Source: Chlorokybus atmophyticus (taxonomy: Eukaryota; Streptophyta; Chlorokybophyceae; Chlorokybales; Chlorokybaceae). From it: a DNA stretch of 64,000 nucleotides. This document shows, piece by piece, positions 39,001 through 49,331 of this stretch. The notes under the pieces are model-generated. The model was not told the origin of the DNA and ran no database searches. It saw nothing but the letters and a program-made list of their open reading frames with translations. The translations under genes and the position numbers were made by a program. Location of the stretch: NCBI GenBank assembly GCA_009103225.1, contig RHPI01000797.1:1072461-1136460 (forward strand). Direction: 5' to 3'. Within the stretch, counting starts at the first letter, position 1. The number at the start of each line of letters is the position of its first letter.

Positions 39001-40787
39001 GATCGAGTAGCAGAAGCATCCTCTTCATCGCCTTCAAGGCTAGAGGTGCTCATTGTAAAGGTGCTAGGGAGGGTGAGGACCAAACAATACCACATGCTTA
39101 TGCTAAGTTGATGGTTATCAACAGGCTGAGAGGATTGCTGAATACACGTGCAAGACAACCATGCGCGGCCACAACTCTTACGTCACCTCGCTCACTGTCA
39201 GTGGTGGACACGTTTTCAGCGGTTCCTCAGATGGCAACATCAAGGTACTGAAGCAACATGTGTGCATCAGCCATGCAACGGACTCAGCTTCTGATACCAA
39301 ACGTGTATATGACGTACACTAGGCATGGAGGACATGTGATGGCATTTGTGCTGCCACACTTCAAGGCCACAATGGTGCAGTCAACGCATTGGCAGCCACG
39401 GACACGATGCTGTTCAGCAGTTCTCACGATGGCACTGTGAAGGTAGCAGCATGTGTCGGGCACTTCATAGTTGAAATAGTTGAAATAGATCACCAAGACT
39501 TTTGTTGCTTACACCTGCGAGTCGTCGTAGGCATGGAGGTTGTCGGACTGTGGTTGCGCCAGCACGCTGAGAGGTGGCAGCCAGTGCACCATCACGGCGT
39601 TGGCAGTCTCGGATGAGATCTTGTACAGAGGCTCCTCGGACGGCATGATCCAGGTACATGAAGTTGATAACATTTCTTGCCAGCTGTGCATGCGCTGACT
39701 GCTTTGCATTGTGTGTTAGGCGTGGAGGTTGTCAGACTACCGCGTGTGCGCAACGCTTCAGGCTCACGACGGGCTTATCACTTCTCTTGCTGTTGGTGAC
39801 TCTGGCGTCTTGTACAGCACGTGTGCCGACGACCACACCATCAAGGTGCGTGCGTGTTGACAATGTTATTATTGTGCTTCACACCCATGGTCAGCTTATG
39901 CTGTCTGTCCAATTCGTGCTCCATCCAGGCGTGGAGCGTACCCGAGCACACGTGCCTGAACATCATGCGGGGTCACAGTGGTGCGGTATGGGGCTTGGCC
40001 GTGTCATCAGACAAGCTGTTCAGTGGCTCCTCTGATGGCACCATCAAGGTACAAGACTGCCAAGCAACAGTTGAACACATCTGCGCATGCATTGACTTCT
40101 GAAGTGTTGCTCACTTACCCAATGTTGTAACATCAGCATGTAAACCAATGCATTGCGGTGTTGTGACAGTATCTTGCCTATGGTGATGGTAAATTGGTCA
40201 TCTGCTCTTCAGGTTTGGGATGTGCCGTCGTACCGCTGCATTGCAACGCTGAGTGCCCACAGTGGTGCCATTCGCGCTCTCGCCGTCACGCAACCCGGAA
40301 GTATCTGCACTGAAGCACCGGACGCGGATGTGGTGTTGCTCTCAGGCGGTTGGGACGGCACTCTTAAGGCACACATGCACATGTTCGTTTGCATGCACGT
40401 GATATTGTCTCAAGTGCACTGAACGTGCACACCAACTGATTGGCAGTCGCACTTATCACAGCCCAATAAATGAGCCTTTTGCTTACACGCAGTGGTTTGC
40501 GTCCTCGATTGCTGATTCTGGAGTTGTGCAGGTTTGGAGGTTGAGCGATTACAGCTGTGCCGGGACGCTCTTTGGTCACGGAGGCGCTGTGCGTGCGCTT
40601 GTTATTGCGGGAGAGGTTGTGTACTCGGGCTCTGAGGACAATACCATCAAGGTGCGTTGACAATGAACAACCTAATCATATTTTCCCTTTGTCTGTGTCA
40701 AGCCAGGTTTGTTCGCTTTGGCTGCTGATCGATCACTCACTGCTGGTGTGCAAACAGGTGTGGCACGATGGTGCAACCGACAACTGA
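33042..40787 (+). CDS. Kinesin-12-like motor protein with C-terminal WD40 propeller
   Basis: About thirty short exons. The motor is exons 33042-33410, 33803-33970, 34145-34228, 34294-34419, 34506-34556, 34627-34680, 34778-34876, 34979-35068, 35149-35222, 35290-35364, 35450-35543, 35621-35679 and 35751-35814. A Gly/Ser/Gln-rich leader precedes NVKVFVRARPLNPSE. P-loop GQTGSGKT is split by an intron; switch I is NMNWESSRSHS; switch II is LVDLAGSE; then INKSLSNLG and PYRDSKLTHLL. RRAKFLPNKAHVNE and NRKTATTNMN resemble kinesin-12. From 35900 to about 38800 come heptad-rich coiled-coil exons. From 39125 to 40787 come seven WD40 repeats and a closing strand (VWHDGATDN). It should walk on microtubules as a coiled-coil dimer with a propeller for cargo or partners. 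An alternative in-frame start lies at 32982. Confidence 0.9.
39125..40787 (+). other. Exon-modular seven-blade WD40 array of the kinesin
   Basis: Each repeat is one exon starting and ending in phase 0: 39125-39244 (120 nt), 39323-39442 (120), 39531-39653 (123), 39720-39845 (126), 39929-40048 (120), 40213-40368 (156) and 40532-40651 (120). A short last exon at 40758-40787 encodes VWHDGATDN. Exons 2-7 start AW or VW and all end at SSDGxIK-type residues, so the introns sit at the same point of every blade. This is the signature of whole-exon tandem duplication. Blade 6 has a 12-residue insertion (ICTEAPDADVVL). Confidence 0.9.
40369..40531 (+). other. GC-AG intron in the kinesin WD40 region
   Basis: The exon boundary expected by homology with the other blades falls after GTLK at 40368, where the next bases are GCACAC rather than GT. 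The acceptor at 40529-40531 is a normal CAG. A GC donor is the simplest reading. The upstream bases (AAG|GC) are compatible with known GC-AG introns. Confidence 0.6.
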
Positions 40788-40884
40788 TTCGCTGCTGAGT
40801 TGGTTTAGGTAGAGTTGTGCTCGGACTCATTATTGAACATCGCCATTGTAGCTATTGTGTTGATCAGTAGTCATCGTGTATCCT

Positions 40885-40893
40885 TGTAATAAA
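40885..40893 (+). terminator. Possible polyadenylation signal of the kinesin gene
   Basis: About 97 bases after the stop codon the sequence reads tgtaataaa, which overlaps the green-algal TGTAA signal and a canonical AATAAA. The position fits, but the motif is short and transcript ends are unknown. Confidence 0.4.
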
Positions 40894-41279
40894 GTGCCCT
40901 GTTCAGAAGCATGGTACGTAGGAATGCAAGTTGCTATTCTTGACGAGTTGTTGCCAACACCGTCAGGAATGGTCAAGACAGGGTACCACATTGCGTATGC
41001 GATACTGCCTTGATGATGTATGAATCAAATCATGTCAACAAGAGCGCTCTTCAGACTTTGCCACTCAGCGCATTGCCAACATGTCGCTTGTACTGTGTAA
41101 AGACAGAAGTGTCACATTACACAGTACACGTGTTACAGGATCTCTTGTCTAAGTTGGAAACTTGGCATTTTTCAATTGACTAACAGGGCTCCAAAAACTG
41201 GCAATAGTTTCATGTACTATGCCGCACACTGGCCTAATTTTGCAAGCATCACTCCAAACACACAACACACCCACACACT

Positions 41280-43490
41280 CTACTGCACATCATGTGCTCC
41301 GCAGTTCCTATCGCTCTCCTCTGTGCAGAACGTGAGGTAGCCGTCCTTCGCCAGAGCCTTAATGAGGGCGCGCTCGGCCTCGAACGAGTGCACGGGGTTG
41401 CCAGAACTCCTCTCCGTGCCCCGTAACCGGTAGTACTGGTAACTCACGCTCTTGCCTGCGTGCCGCAAAAACAACATGCTCTCAGCTGCTGAGTAGATGT
41501 CTGGAGCCAAGTCAGTGTTACAACGACAGAACAGAAACGCAGTCCCATTCACTCAGAAACTCGAAAGTGGCGTTGGGGTTGGCAATGCGCTATATTATAT
41601 TATATCACACATCACATAAGCTAGTAGTGCCACAATCACTGCCACTGTTGTGTCTCACACCTGATTTTTGAGAGACAGTGCCGAAGCCGTACACGGTGAC
41701 GCGCTCGCACAGCGCTAGGGCCAGCGCCACGCTGTAGATACCCGAGGAGGGCGTGGAGCCCCCCTCATACCGGGTGTTGAGTCCTGAAGCAAAGGTGTTG
41801 CTGTGTGAGCCCACATGTTGGGTTGCATTTGCATGTGCACATAAACAAGCATAGTGAAGTACATAACTGCACAGACTGACCTGCACACTTTCGCCTTTGT
41901 CGGAAGGCCGCCATAAGCTTGCGGACCCCGGAGCCGATGACAGATGATAGCGTCACTGCGCGTGGATGCGCAGCCTGATACGAATGTTGGTTTGTGTTGA
42001 CCGTTTGCTGTAGGACTTCTTCGTGGCACTGCTTCACAAAATCAAAGACTAGACTCTCACCCGCAAGCGCGCCATGAGGGGCGGTTCCCCGCGGGAAGCC
42101 ACGAGCGACATGTTGGGTTCCAAAGGCAGCCACTTGAGAAAGCTCGCCATTGCATACCTAACAGCAGCGATGGTCAGACAATGCTGACGCCAGCATGCAA
42201 ACATACTACCTACCGTACGCAGACATGTGTGCACACACACATGTACACGCAAGAACACGCACGCATGTGCACACACATGCACGTAAGGATGCGCACACAC
42301 ATGTGTGTGTGCGTGCACATGTCAGTACTCAGGTGCTGTACACAGACCGTTTGAGCCAGATCTTGTTGAGCATCCGTATGCTCGTCTTCCCGCCCACATG
42401 CTTCTCATACCCCCGCGTCGGCGCCTGGTTCTGCCTTATCACCGCGCTATGCCCATCAATATTGCTCCCAAACCTGCACGCAACCCCACTCATCACCTCA
42501 CAGTCCTCACACACTCACCACACAACTCCTTCCCCCACCTCACCTCTTCAACAACAAGCTCCCGCTGTTTCCCACGACAGCACACGACCTCGAATCAAAC
42601 CACTCCAGCGCGGAGGTGCCGTCCTTCTTGCGCAGGATGGGGGTGGTGGGTTGTGCGTGTGTTTGTGCGGATGTTGCGTGGGAGGGGAGGGGGAGGAAGG
42701 ACTCGGGGAGGCCGCGGAGGGTGAAGGGGTCGCCGCGGGTGCAGGTTGGCTGTTGTGATGGGGGGGGTGAGTGTTGTTGTGCTGCTGACTGTGTGTTATA
42801 TAGCCACACTGTGTAACAGGCGTATGTTCCTTTTAGTGCATATGCGTGCGTGCGTGCGAGCGTATGTACACAGGTGTGCATATGGGTAAGTACACGTGTG
42901 CATGTGAGCGGGTAAGTGGCTTTGACTGTGTGTGTGTGTGTGTGTATGCGTGAGCGTATGTTCATGTGCGTGTGCGTCCTCGGTTGTGCGTGCCACCGGG
43001 CGCATGCATGTGTGCATTGCATGGAGTGGAGTCAACTGCAGGAAACAGCATTACATAATGCGCACAGCCTGAACGTACTGCTTGTGGAGCTGCTTTGTTC
43101 TTCTTTGCTTCGTGCCCGTTTGAACGCACGAGCGTGTCTGCTGTAGTGTTGTTGCGCTCAACACCCTCTTCACGCAGCTTGCGCACCTGCCGACAACACC
43201 ACATCTCACACACCCGAAAGATAACAAAACACACATGCATTAAGACTGAACTCACGCACCTGCTTCATCTGGCCATTCAACCGCGCATCCGTCAATCTGA
43301 CCACGTTCTCCCTCGCTTTACCCGTCTCGAGCAGTCGAGCGCGTTTGAACTGCCGGACATGTTGTGATGTGGCTGATATGGTGTTGATGTTACTCGCTTC
43401 TGGGGAGTTGCTTTCGTTGTGAAGAATTGCGCCTGTTAACACCGCCACCACGCACAGGCTGGCGACGAATATAAGCTTACGATGGCGCAT
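41280..43490 (-). CDS. GT29 sialyltransferase-like protein
   Basis: Eight exons join to 404 residues: 43260-43490, 43079-43186, 42544-42749, 42348-42473, 42061-42157, 41881-42028, 41661-41783 and 41280-41455. A short cytosolic N-terminus and one hydrophobic segment ([18 protein letters not shown]) predict a type II Golgi protein. Sialylmotif L reads [16 protein letters not shown], then [15 protein letters not shown]. Sialylmotif S reads [19 protein letters not shown] with VTVYGFG. Motif III is near SYQYYRL, and motif VS fits HxxxxE in HSFEAE. The key cysteines, His and Glu are present, so activity on some sugar is plausible. Plants and algae carry such proteins although they are not thought to make sialic acid, so the donor may be Kdo or another keto sugar; that is inference. 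Introns are rich in CA/GT repeats. One donor (after 42348, GTCTGT) is weak. Confidence 0.9.
42190..42330. repeat. CA-rich imperfect microsatellite in a sialyltransferase-like intron
   Basis: Repeated acacacatg, cacgcacgcatg and tgtgcacacac words fill the intron between exons 42061-42157 and 42348-42473. A similar GT-rich tract occupies 42838-42975 in an intron of the same gene. Confidence 0.85.
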
Positions 43491-43601
43491 GGTTTCGTCA
43501 TGCAGTACTGTCTGGTGTGCACATTCCCCTTAATGCGATGCCGTTTGTCTGCAAGCCACAAGACGAGGAATGTTGATTGGTTTGTTGCATACGCGGGCGC
43601 G

Positions 43602-43611
<10 letters not shown>

Positions 43612-43654
<43 letters not shown>
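43612..43654. repeat. GA microsatellite
   Basis: A pure (ga)n run of about 43 bp follows a short cacaca stretch, some 120 bp upstream of the sialyltransferase-like start codon. Confidence 0.97.
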
Positions 43655-43661
<7 letters not shown>

Positions 43662-43981
43662 GCTGGCATTGCTGCACACTCCGCCAAGGTTGCTGCTTCT
43701 TACGTCACATAAACCTCATTTCGCCCACAGGATGCATTAGTAGCACAAGAAGAGAATCTGATCCCAAGAATGAACGAGATGCTGCGTTTCGATCAAGTTC
43801 AAAAGATTGAAGCACACTTATGCAAGGAGACTCTTTTTAAACATTGCATACTCGACGGCAACCGTGACACTCGTCACAGCCATTGCCTGTAATCCCAACG
43901 ATTGCAAACTCAGCAGCAGATAGCATTGCAGCAATAGCACAACATGCGCTCACCTCGACGTATCAGCAAGATCGTATCGCC

Positions 43982-44005
43982 TGCCGCCGCCGCCGCCGCC
44001 GCCGC
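43982..44005. repeat. CCG trinucleotide repeat
   Basis: The sequence gccgccgccgccgccgccgccgcc lies in the divergent intergenic region and does not belong to any recognised gene. Confidence 0.95.
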
Positions 44006-44263
44006 CAGCAGCTGCCACGTGTCCTGCTCTCAGCCCCAACGGCAAGCTACTTGATGTCGATGCCACCGCACGTGATGCACGAATAAACTCGCTTGAATCA
44101 GTGATGGCAGAGATATCCCAAATCCGAATCAAACCCTAATCTCAGCTCGCTGCTTGCGGGCAGGCGTGGGTGTTTGGGGCGGCGGCGTTGGCGGCGTTGG
44201 CGGCGGCGTGAGAACAAGGGTGCGTTGGGCCCAGCGCTTCAACACGTCATTACTTGAGCACAT

Positions 44264-44289
44264 CAACCAGTAAGGAGCCTTACTGGTTG
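44264..44289. other. Perfect short-loop palindrome
   Basis: The arms caaccagtaagg and ccttactggttg are exact reverse complements of 12 bp around a two-base spacer (ag). It lies upstream of the MED16-like gene. Confidence 0.8.
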
Positions 44290-44629
44290 CTTGCGTTGTT
44301 TTTGAACGAAACCGGTAAGGGCTGTCTTAAGGTCGTTGTGTAGCAGCAGCTCGTGCATGCAATGCTAGTGCAGTGCTGAAGTGGTTGCATGGTAAAGACT
44401 GCCAATGCCGCCTCATGCTAGCTGGCTCTGTATGTGAGGTTATGTCACAATACCCTTGCGAGTGGCATTCCTGCTGGCACGTGTCTGTTTGTAAGGTGCA
44501 TGTCATGCACCTTCAGTGTGTGCTCCTTTACACAAGTTGTACTAATGCAAGCTGCATGCAAGCCAGTTGTGGCTTCCCTTACCTGCCATTATCATTTAAT
44601 AGCCTCAGCTCTTGTTTCTTGATGGCTGT

Positions 44630-44708
44630 GTAAGTACAAAAGAGCAGACATAGAAGAACAGAAGTTGAAGTTTTCAATGTCTGTTTTTCCATGTCTGCTC
44701 TTTTGCAG
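44630..44708 (+). other. Intron-like segment bounded by inverted repeats
   Basis: The 79-bp segment begins gtaagt and ends tttgcag, both strong splice signals. Directly inside them are acaaaagagcagacat and atgtctgctcttttgc, reverse complements over about 15 bp. A second tgtctg word lies just before the right arm. If it is an intron of the MED16-like 5' region, its ends coincide with terminal inverted repeats, as in introner elements made from DNA transposons. Expression of the flanking exons is not shown. Confidence 0.5.
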
Positions 44709-44926
44709 ACGTTGCTTGTGTTTTGGTTACGTTTGGCGATAGAAGGAATTGGATCCAATTGTAACCGTTCGATTGTCAGTCAGGTGTTAAAGACTGACCA
44801 ACAGCTCATTTTTCTGCATATAGTGCTCTTGCTCAACAGTTGCCAACATGGAAGTCATCCTTCTGCATGCATGCAGTCAAGTGTTTCCGCTTGTTGTACA
44901 GCAGGGTACGTGAACGATGCTGCCAA

Positions 44927-47900
44927 ATGGTGACGGTCAAGGCAGAGGAAGGTCCAACAGCCTCAAGCGAGCCCGTTGTCAAGGTTGAAGAAGACGCAGA
45001 CAAGAAGGATGCTACTGTCGATGAACACAACAACCAACAACAGGACAATAGCAAAGATGGCGCCACGAAGATGGAGGTGGACACCGACGAGCAGAAAGAC
45101 AAAGTTGACAACAGCAGCTCGGGTGTTGCGCCCGAAGTGGTTAGCAACACGGCGGTTACTGTAAAGGCGGAGCATGTTGAGCAACCTTCCAACAAGGACA
45201 ACAATGCCAACACAAATACCGACACTAACACCAACATCAAGACCGACACCAGTAACAATGTCAATGCTACCACCAACAACAACAACAACAACAGTGGCAT
45301 CGGCAACACTGCCACCAACAACACCAACGACAAGAACAGCAACACAAGCACAGTCGTCGCTGCCACTCCTGCCATTGTTAAAGAGACCAGCAGCGCCAGT
45401 AGCCAGGAGGACGATGTGGTTCTGCGCTTGAGCTTTGTGCGCAATGACAAAGACGGGACTGCTGGCGGCAACAATCAGGATCCACTATGCACTAGAGCCG
45501 TTGCCATGTGTGAAGTCACGAACCTCATCGCCGTCTCTGCACCAGCAGACTCCACAAGGTATGTAATGAGTTCTATACTTAAAGAACTATATGCGGTTGT
45601 ACTGTGATATGCCACACATCACATTTGAAGGATGTGATGTATGCACGCCAACACATGCGCGGACATGTTCAAACACACGTGCCAACAACTGCACGCACAA
45701 ACATGGGTGCTAGCACCCTGGCACACGCCTCAACAACCTTCTTTTTCAGTCCAGCGGAGGTGTGGCTGCTGGATCCAACAAACAACCCCCCTTCACGTGT
45801 GGTACTGCGCCCCCCTTCAGCATTCTCCACCATCACCCACGTGGCATTCTCGCCTCCGGGCTGCACGCGCGCACTCCTCGTCGTTGACTCAAGCGGGCGC
45901 GCTCGCTCCTGGACCAGACGCCCCGTCGGACTAGCCCGGACTACTGGAGACTGGGCCTCTGTTGAAGCTTTCGCGCTTACAAGGTGAGAGGGAATGTGAC
46001 TTGCGTGTGTTCGTGCGTGCGTGTGCGCACGTGTGTGTTTACGTGGAGCTTTGTATAACATTTTCATGCACCCAAGTGCGCGTACATGTGTGCTTGTTGA
46101 GGGGTCATTAATTGCAGCACACTGGCGGTTGGCTTTTTGTCACGGCCGCAAGCATACAAGTTCTCCTCCATGCACACTTCTTCCACTTCTGCACCTTCTG
46201 CTTCCACCACTATCAACAATGCATCCTCACCGCCCTTGGCTACTACTGCTGCTGCCAACACCACTACCGGCGCTGCACCGACCTCCATTGAAGGCCGCTT
46301 TATTGCAGCGAGAGAGCGCGCTGGCAACAGGTGACTTGTCATGTTGTAATGTGCATCGTAGTACGACAGGTTGGGATGACAAACATGACACAACAACACT
46401 GTCATATGCAGTGCGTGGGGAGGTGTGGGCTCTGCTGTTGCGTTAGCATGTTGGGGCGTGTCGGCACTCGGCCACGCTCAGGTATTGTGTACAGCTTTTG
46501 TCTTGCAAGCGCATAAACGAGAGCGTGTACAATGTCCCCAGCCACTCGTGATGATGTTGATGTTGTCCCACACTCACAAGGTGTTTTATGACTGCGGGGA
46601 CACGGTGCCGTCCTGGGCGAGCACGCGGGCGGTGTCGTTGGGTTTGGGTCCCCTCACGGCGGCGGACGCGCTTCCCGCACGCACGGGAGCGTTGTATCTG
46701 GTGGCGTTGCCCGCTGCCAACCCAGGGCAGGTGGCCGTGTTGGAGTTGCACTACGCTCCACCCACATCCGCGCGGCCGTGGCCGCTGTCGGACCTGCTGT
46801 CGGGCTGGCGGACACGTCTCCAACACGGCGAGAAGGTGTCCCCGCCCTCGTTGTTCTGCCGGCCGCTGTCCAACTTGTCCACCTTCGCGGGGCCGCTGGC
46901 CATGCGGCCGTCGTCGGCTCCAAGCACACGCGCGTTGAGAGGGTGGGAGCTCGTGCGTGTGAGACTCAACATCAACGTACACAACAGCGGCTTGCATCGC
47001 ATGGAGCGGTTTTCTGAAGCCTTTCGAGCACCCGTGCCGGCAACACAGGCGTGCATGGCCGCGCGGTTTCGACCCGGCTCGGACGGAACGTGCTTGGTTA
47101 CGGCCACGATCACGCCTCACGCGTGTGTCGTCCAGCGTTGGGATGCGACAAAGGAGCCCTTCCAGCTGTCGCCGGTGTTTGCTAAAGCCAACAACTCTGC
47201 TGGCGGCAGTAACGGCCCCAACGACAAGAATAGCAATGCCAACAACAACGCCAAGATGGCCTCCGTGCCAAAATGGGCTCTCACCTGCACAAGGAAGATT
47301 CCGTGCGTGAGTTGTGTCACGCCTTCATGCACGCACGCAGCAGCCACCTCGTCCAATGGGGCAACATTCTGCCTCAGCCTCCCCGACGGCCGTGTGATCC
47401 TCCTCAACCTCGAGGACCTAATCATCCTCCGTGAGGTCCCACCACCCTCATCATCAACAACATCAACAACATCATCATCAATGTCCTTCTCTTCCAATGG
47501 CCTCCTTCTCGCTCTCTCTCATCCTGGCGCCGACGAGGCGGTCTCTCTCGTGCGCGTGCCGCTCACGCAGAAGCCCAACGCAGTTGTGTTGACTAGCAGC
47601 AGGCGACTCGCCGACATGGCGCTCTGGAGTCTACTCACGGGACGGAGTTACTGGGATGTGTGTGATGTGGCGCGTAAAGAAGGCGTGGAACGCAGCATTG
47701 CAGCGCTTCTCACGGAAGACTTTCAGGTTGGTGCAGGTTGGCGTGTTGACCCAACAGAAGACATTGCCCGCATGTTGAGTGGTGGTCTAGTAGTACAATG
47801 TGGGCTGTGCTGTACACATTGTGTGTGTTCTGCTCCTTGTGTGCATGATGCAGGCCCATTTGCTTAATTGGTCTCACAGTCTTGTGCAATTGGCTTTGCA

Positions 47901-49331
47901 ATGTGATATGTTGTCTATGTTGGGAATAGGTTCTCCCGTCATCGACGCTTAAGAAGGCCCACAACGCAAACTTTGATCGGTTGAAGTGCGCTCTTCTCGC
48001 TCAGCGCGTGGACTCCGCTGCCGATGTGGACGACATGCAGATGCGTCTGCTCGTTCACCACATGCACGCACTGATGATGTCGGCGCAGTCCAAGGCCGAT
48101 ATCGGCACCACTGCCGCATCCATCAACGATGAGGACAGCGCTCTCGCCCCGATGCTCGACCCGTGGGTCGATATCGCCCTGGAACTCGCCCTCCTGTTCA
48201 TCAACTCGATATCCACGCACCTCGCGTCTATTGTCCAACCCGCACGCGTTGGTGCTAACTATATGCCAGGTGTCGGCGTCCGACTTCAGATTGATATCGA
48301 GTTTGTCAACCAAGTGGCTGAAATGCTCAAGTTTAGTGCTGGCTTCCGCAGAAGACACCCTGCGGGCAAGTTCAAGCCCAACGCAGGTGCGTGTGTGTGT
48401 TTGAGGTTGTGTGCATGTCTCGTGTGGAGTGTGCTGTAGTGTGCTTTGTGTATTGTCTTAAGCATGAGGCTTTCAGCAGGGGCAGCAGAGCGAGTGGCGA
48501 GTGCGTTGCTGACCGCAGATGATGCGATAGCCATGCTGTCCATGTTGAGGGAGCTTCAGAAATTTACGCAGCCCACTGGCGCTAACGAGGACAACAACAA
48601 TGACGTGAACACCATCTTGCCAGCGCCCAATGCACCCGGCGATAAAACGCCTGACCTGCTGCACTGTATAGACGGCGTTGGTGTGCTACCGGAGGCGACC
48701 AAACTCTTGAAGGTTCATGTTGGTTTGCAGCAGAACAACACTTGCACATACATGCACACAACCTTACTCTTTGTTATCATCAACTCAGGTGGTGCCCGTG
48801 CAACCCATCTTTGCTATCATACGGCGAGTGAAGTTGGCCACGGGCATTATCGGTGGTGCCGCGTTGGCGTTGTTGCGCGCACCGCGTGTGAAGTTAATTA
48901 AATCACATTCGGCGGCGTTGAAACCACTGTTTGACCCGCTCAGGCCGTGGCTGAGTGAGGGTCCCATTGATATCACGCTTGCGGTCAGCCACAAGCGCCG
49001 CCGCATCACGTGCGGGGGACACAACAGCAGCAACAACAACGGCTCAGGCAGGCAAACCCATTCGGTGATTAACGCAAAGGGCGGTTGGTGGGATGTTGTT
49101 AGCGGTGAGCTTGTTGCGACGGAGCCGACGATACACGTCACATGCACGCAATGCAGCCGCAAGTCCGTGGCGTTGTGCGCGGATAACAACATTGCCCAGG
49201 CTGTTGCGGGGAGCAACAACAGCAACACAGCTGCCAACATTGCTCATGCCTGGAATGCGCGCTTCGCTTACGCCTGCCCCATATGCGCCGGCAGCTGGCG
49301 GCTGGTTGAACTCAAATACCCGTACAATTAA
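44927..49331 (+). CDS. Probable Mediator complex subunit 16
   Basis: Exons: 44927-45558, 45750-45983, 46118-46330, about 46581-47726, 47940-48386, 48480-48712 and 48789-49331. The start at 44927 (MVTVKAEEGP) is provisional. The N-terminal 190 residues are acidic and then Asn/Thr-rich. Next come beta-propeller-like strands (EVWLLDPTNNPPSRVVL, THVAFSPPGCTRALLVVDSSGRARSW, FCLSLPDGRVILLNLEDL), an alpha-helical middle (VLPSSTLKKAHNANFDRLKCALL, MQMRLLVHHMHALMM) and a C-terminal zinc-binding pair, CTQCSRK and CPICAGSWRLVEL. A propeller followed by helices and a C-terminal CxxC module fits plant MED16/SFR6, a tail subunit that connects activators to RNA polymerase II. The match is of moderate strength. 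The junction from 46330 to the long fourth exon did not resolve in phase. Long introns near 45.6 and 46.4 kb are CA-rich. Confidence 0.6.

Larger units (their letters stand above)
43491..44926. promoter_or_regulatory. Divergent region between sialyltransferase-like and MED16-like genes
   Basis: Both gene starts face this block, so both promoters should be here. It contains a long (ga)n microsatellite (43612-43654), a (ccg)n tract (43982-44005), a short palindrome (44264-44289) and the inverted-repeat, intron-like segment 44630-44708. 5' exons of the MED16-like gene may be included; no other gene was seen. Confidence 0.5.

Noticed and set aside
33042-40787. A straightforward KIF21 orthologue
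   Set aside because: The architecture agrees, but the motor motifs read as kinesin-12 rather than kinesin-4; left open for a tree.
41456-41595. An extra exon of the sialyltransferase-like gene
   Set aside because: Phase does not allow it between exons 41661-41783 and 41280-41455, which join directly.
42195-42758. A 187-codon plus-strand open frame with CA-repeat and Gly-rich ends
   Set aside because: It runs antisense across two well-supported exons and repeat-filled introns of the sialyltransferase-like gene.
46443-47120. A 225-codon minus-strand Arg-rich open frame
   Set aside because: It is the shadow of the GC-rich fourth exon of the MED16-like gene on the other strand.
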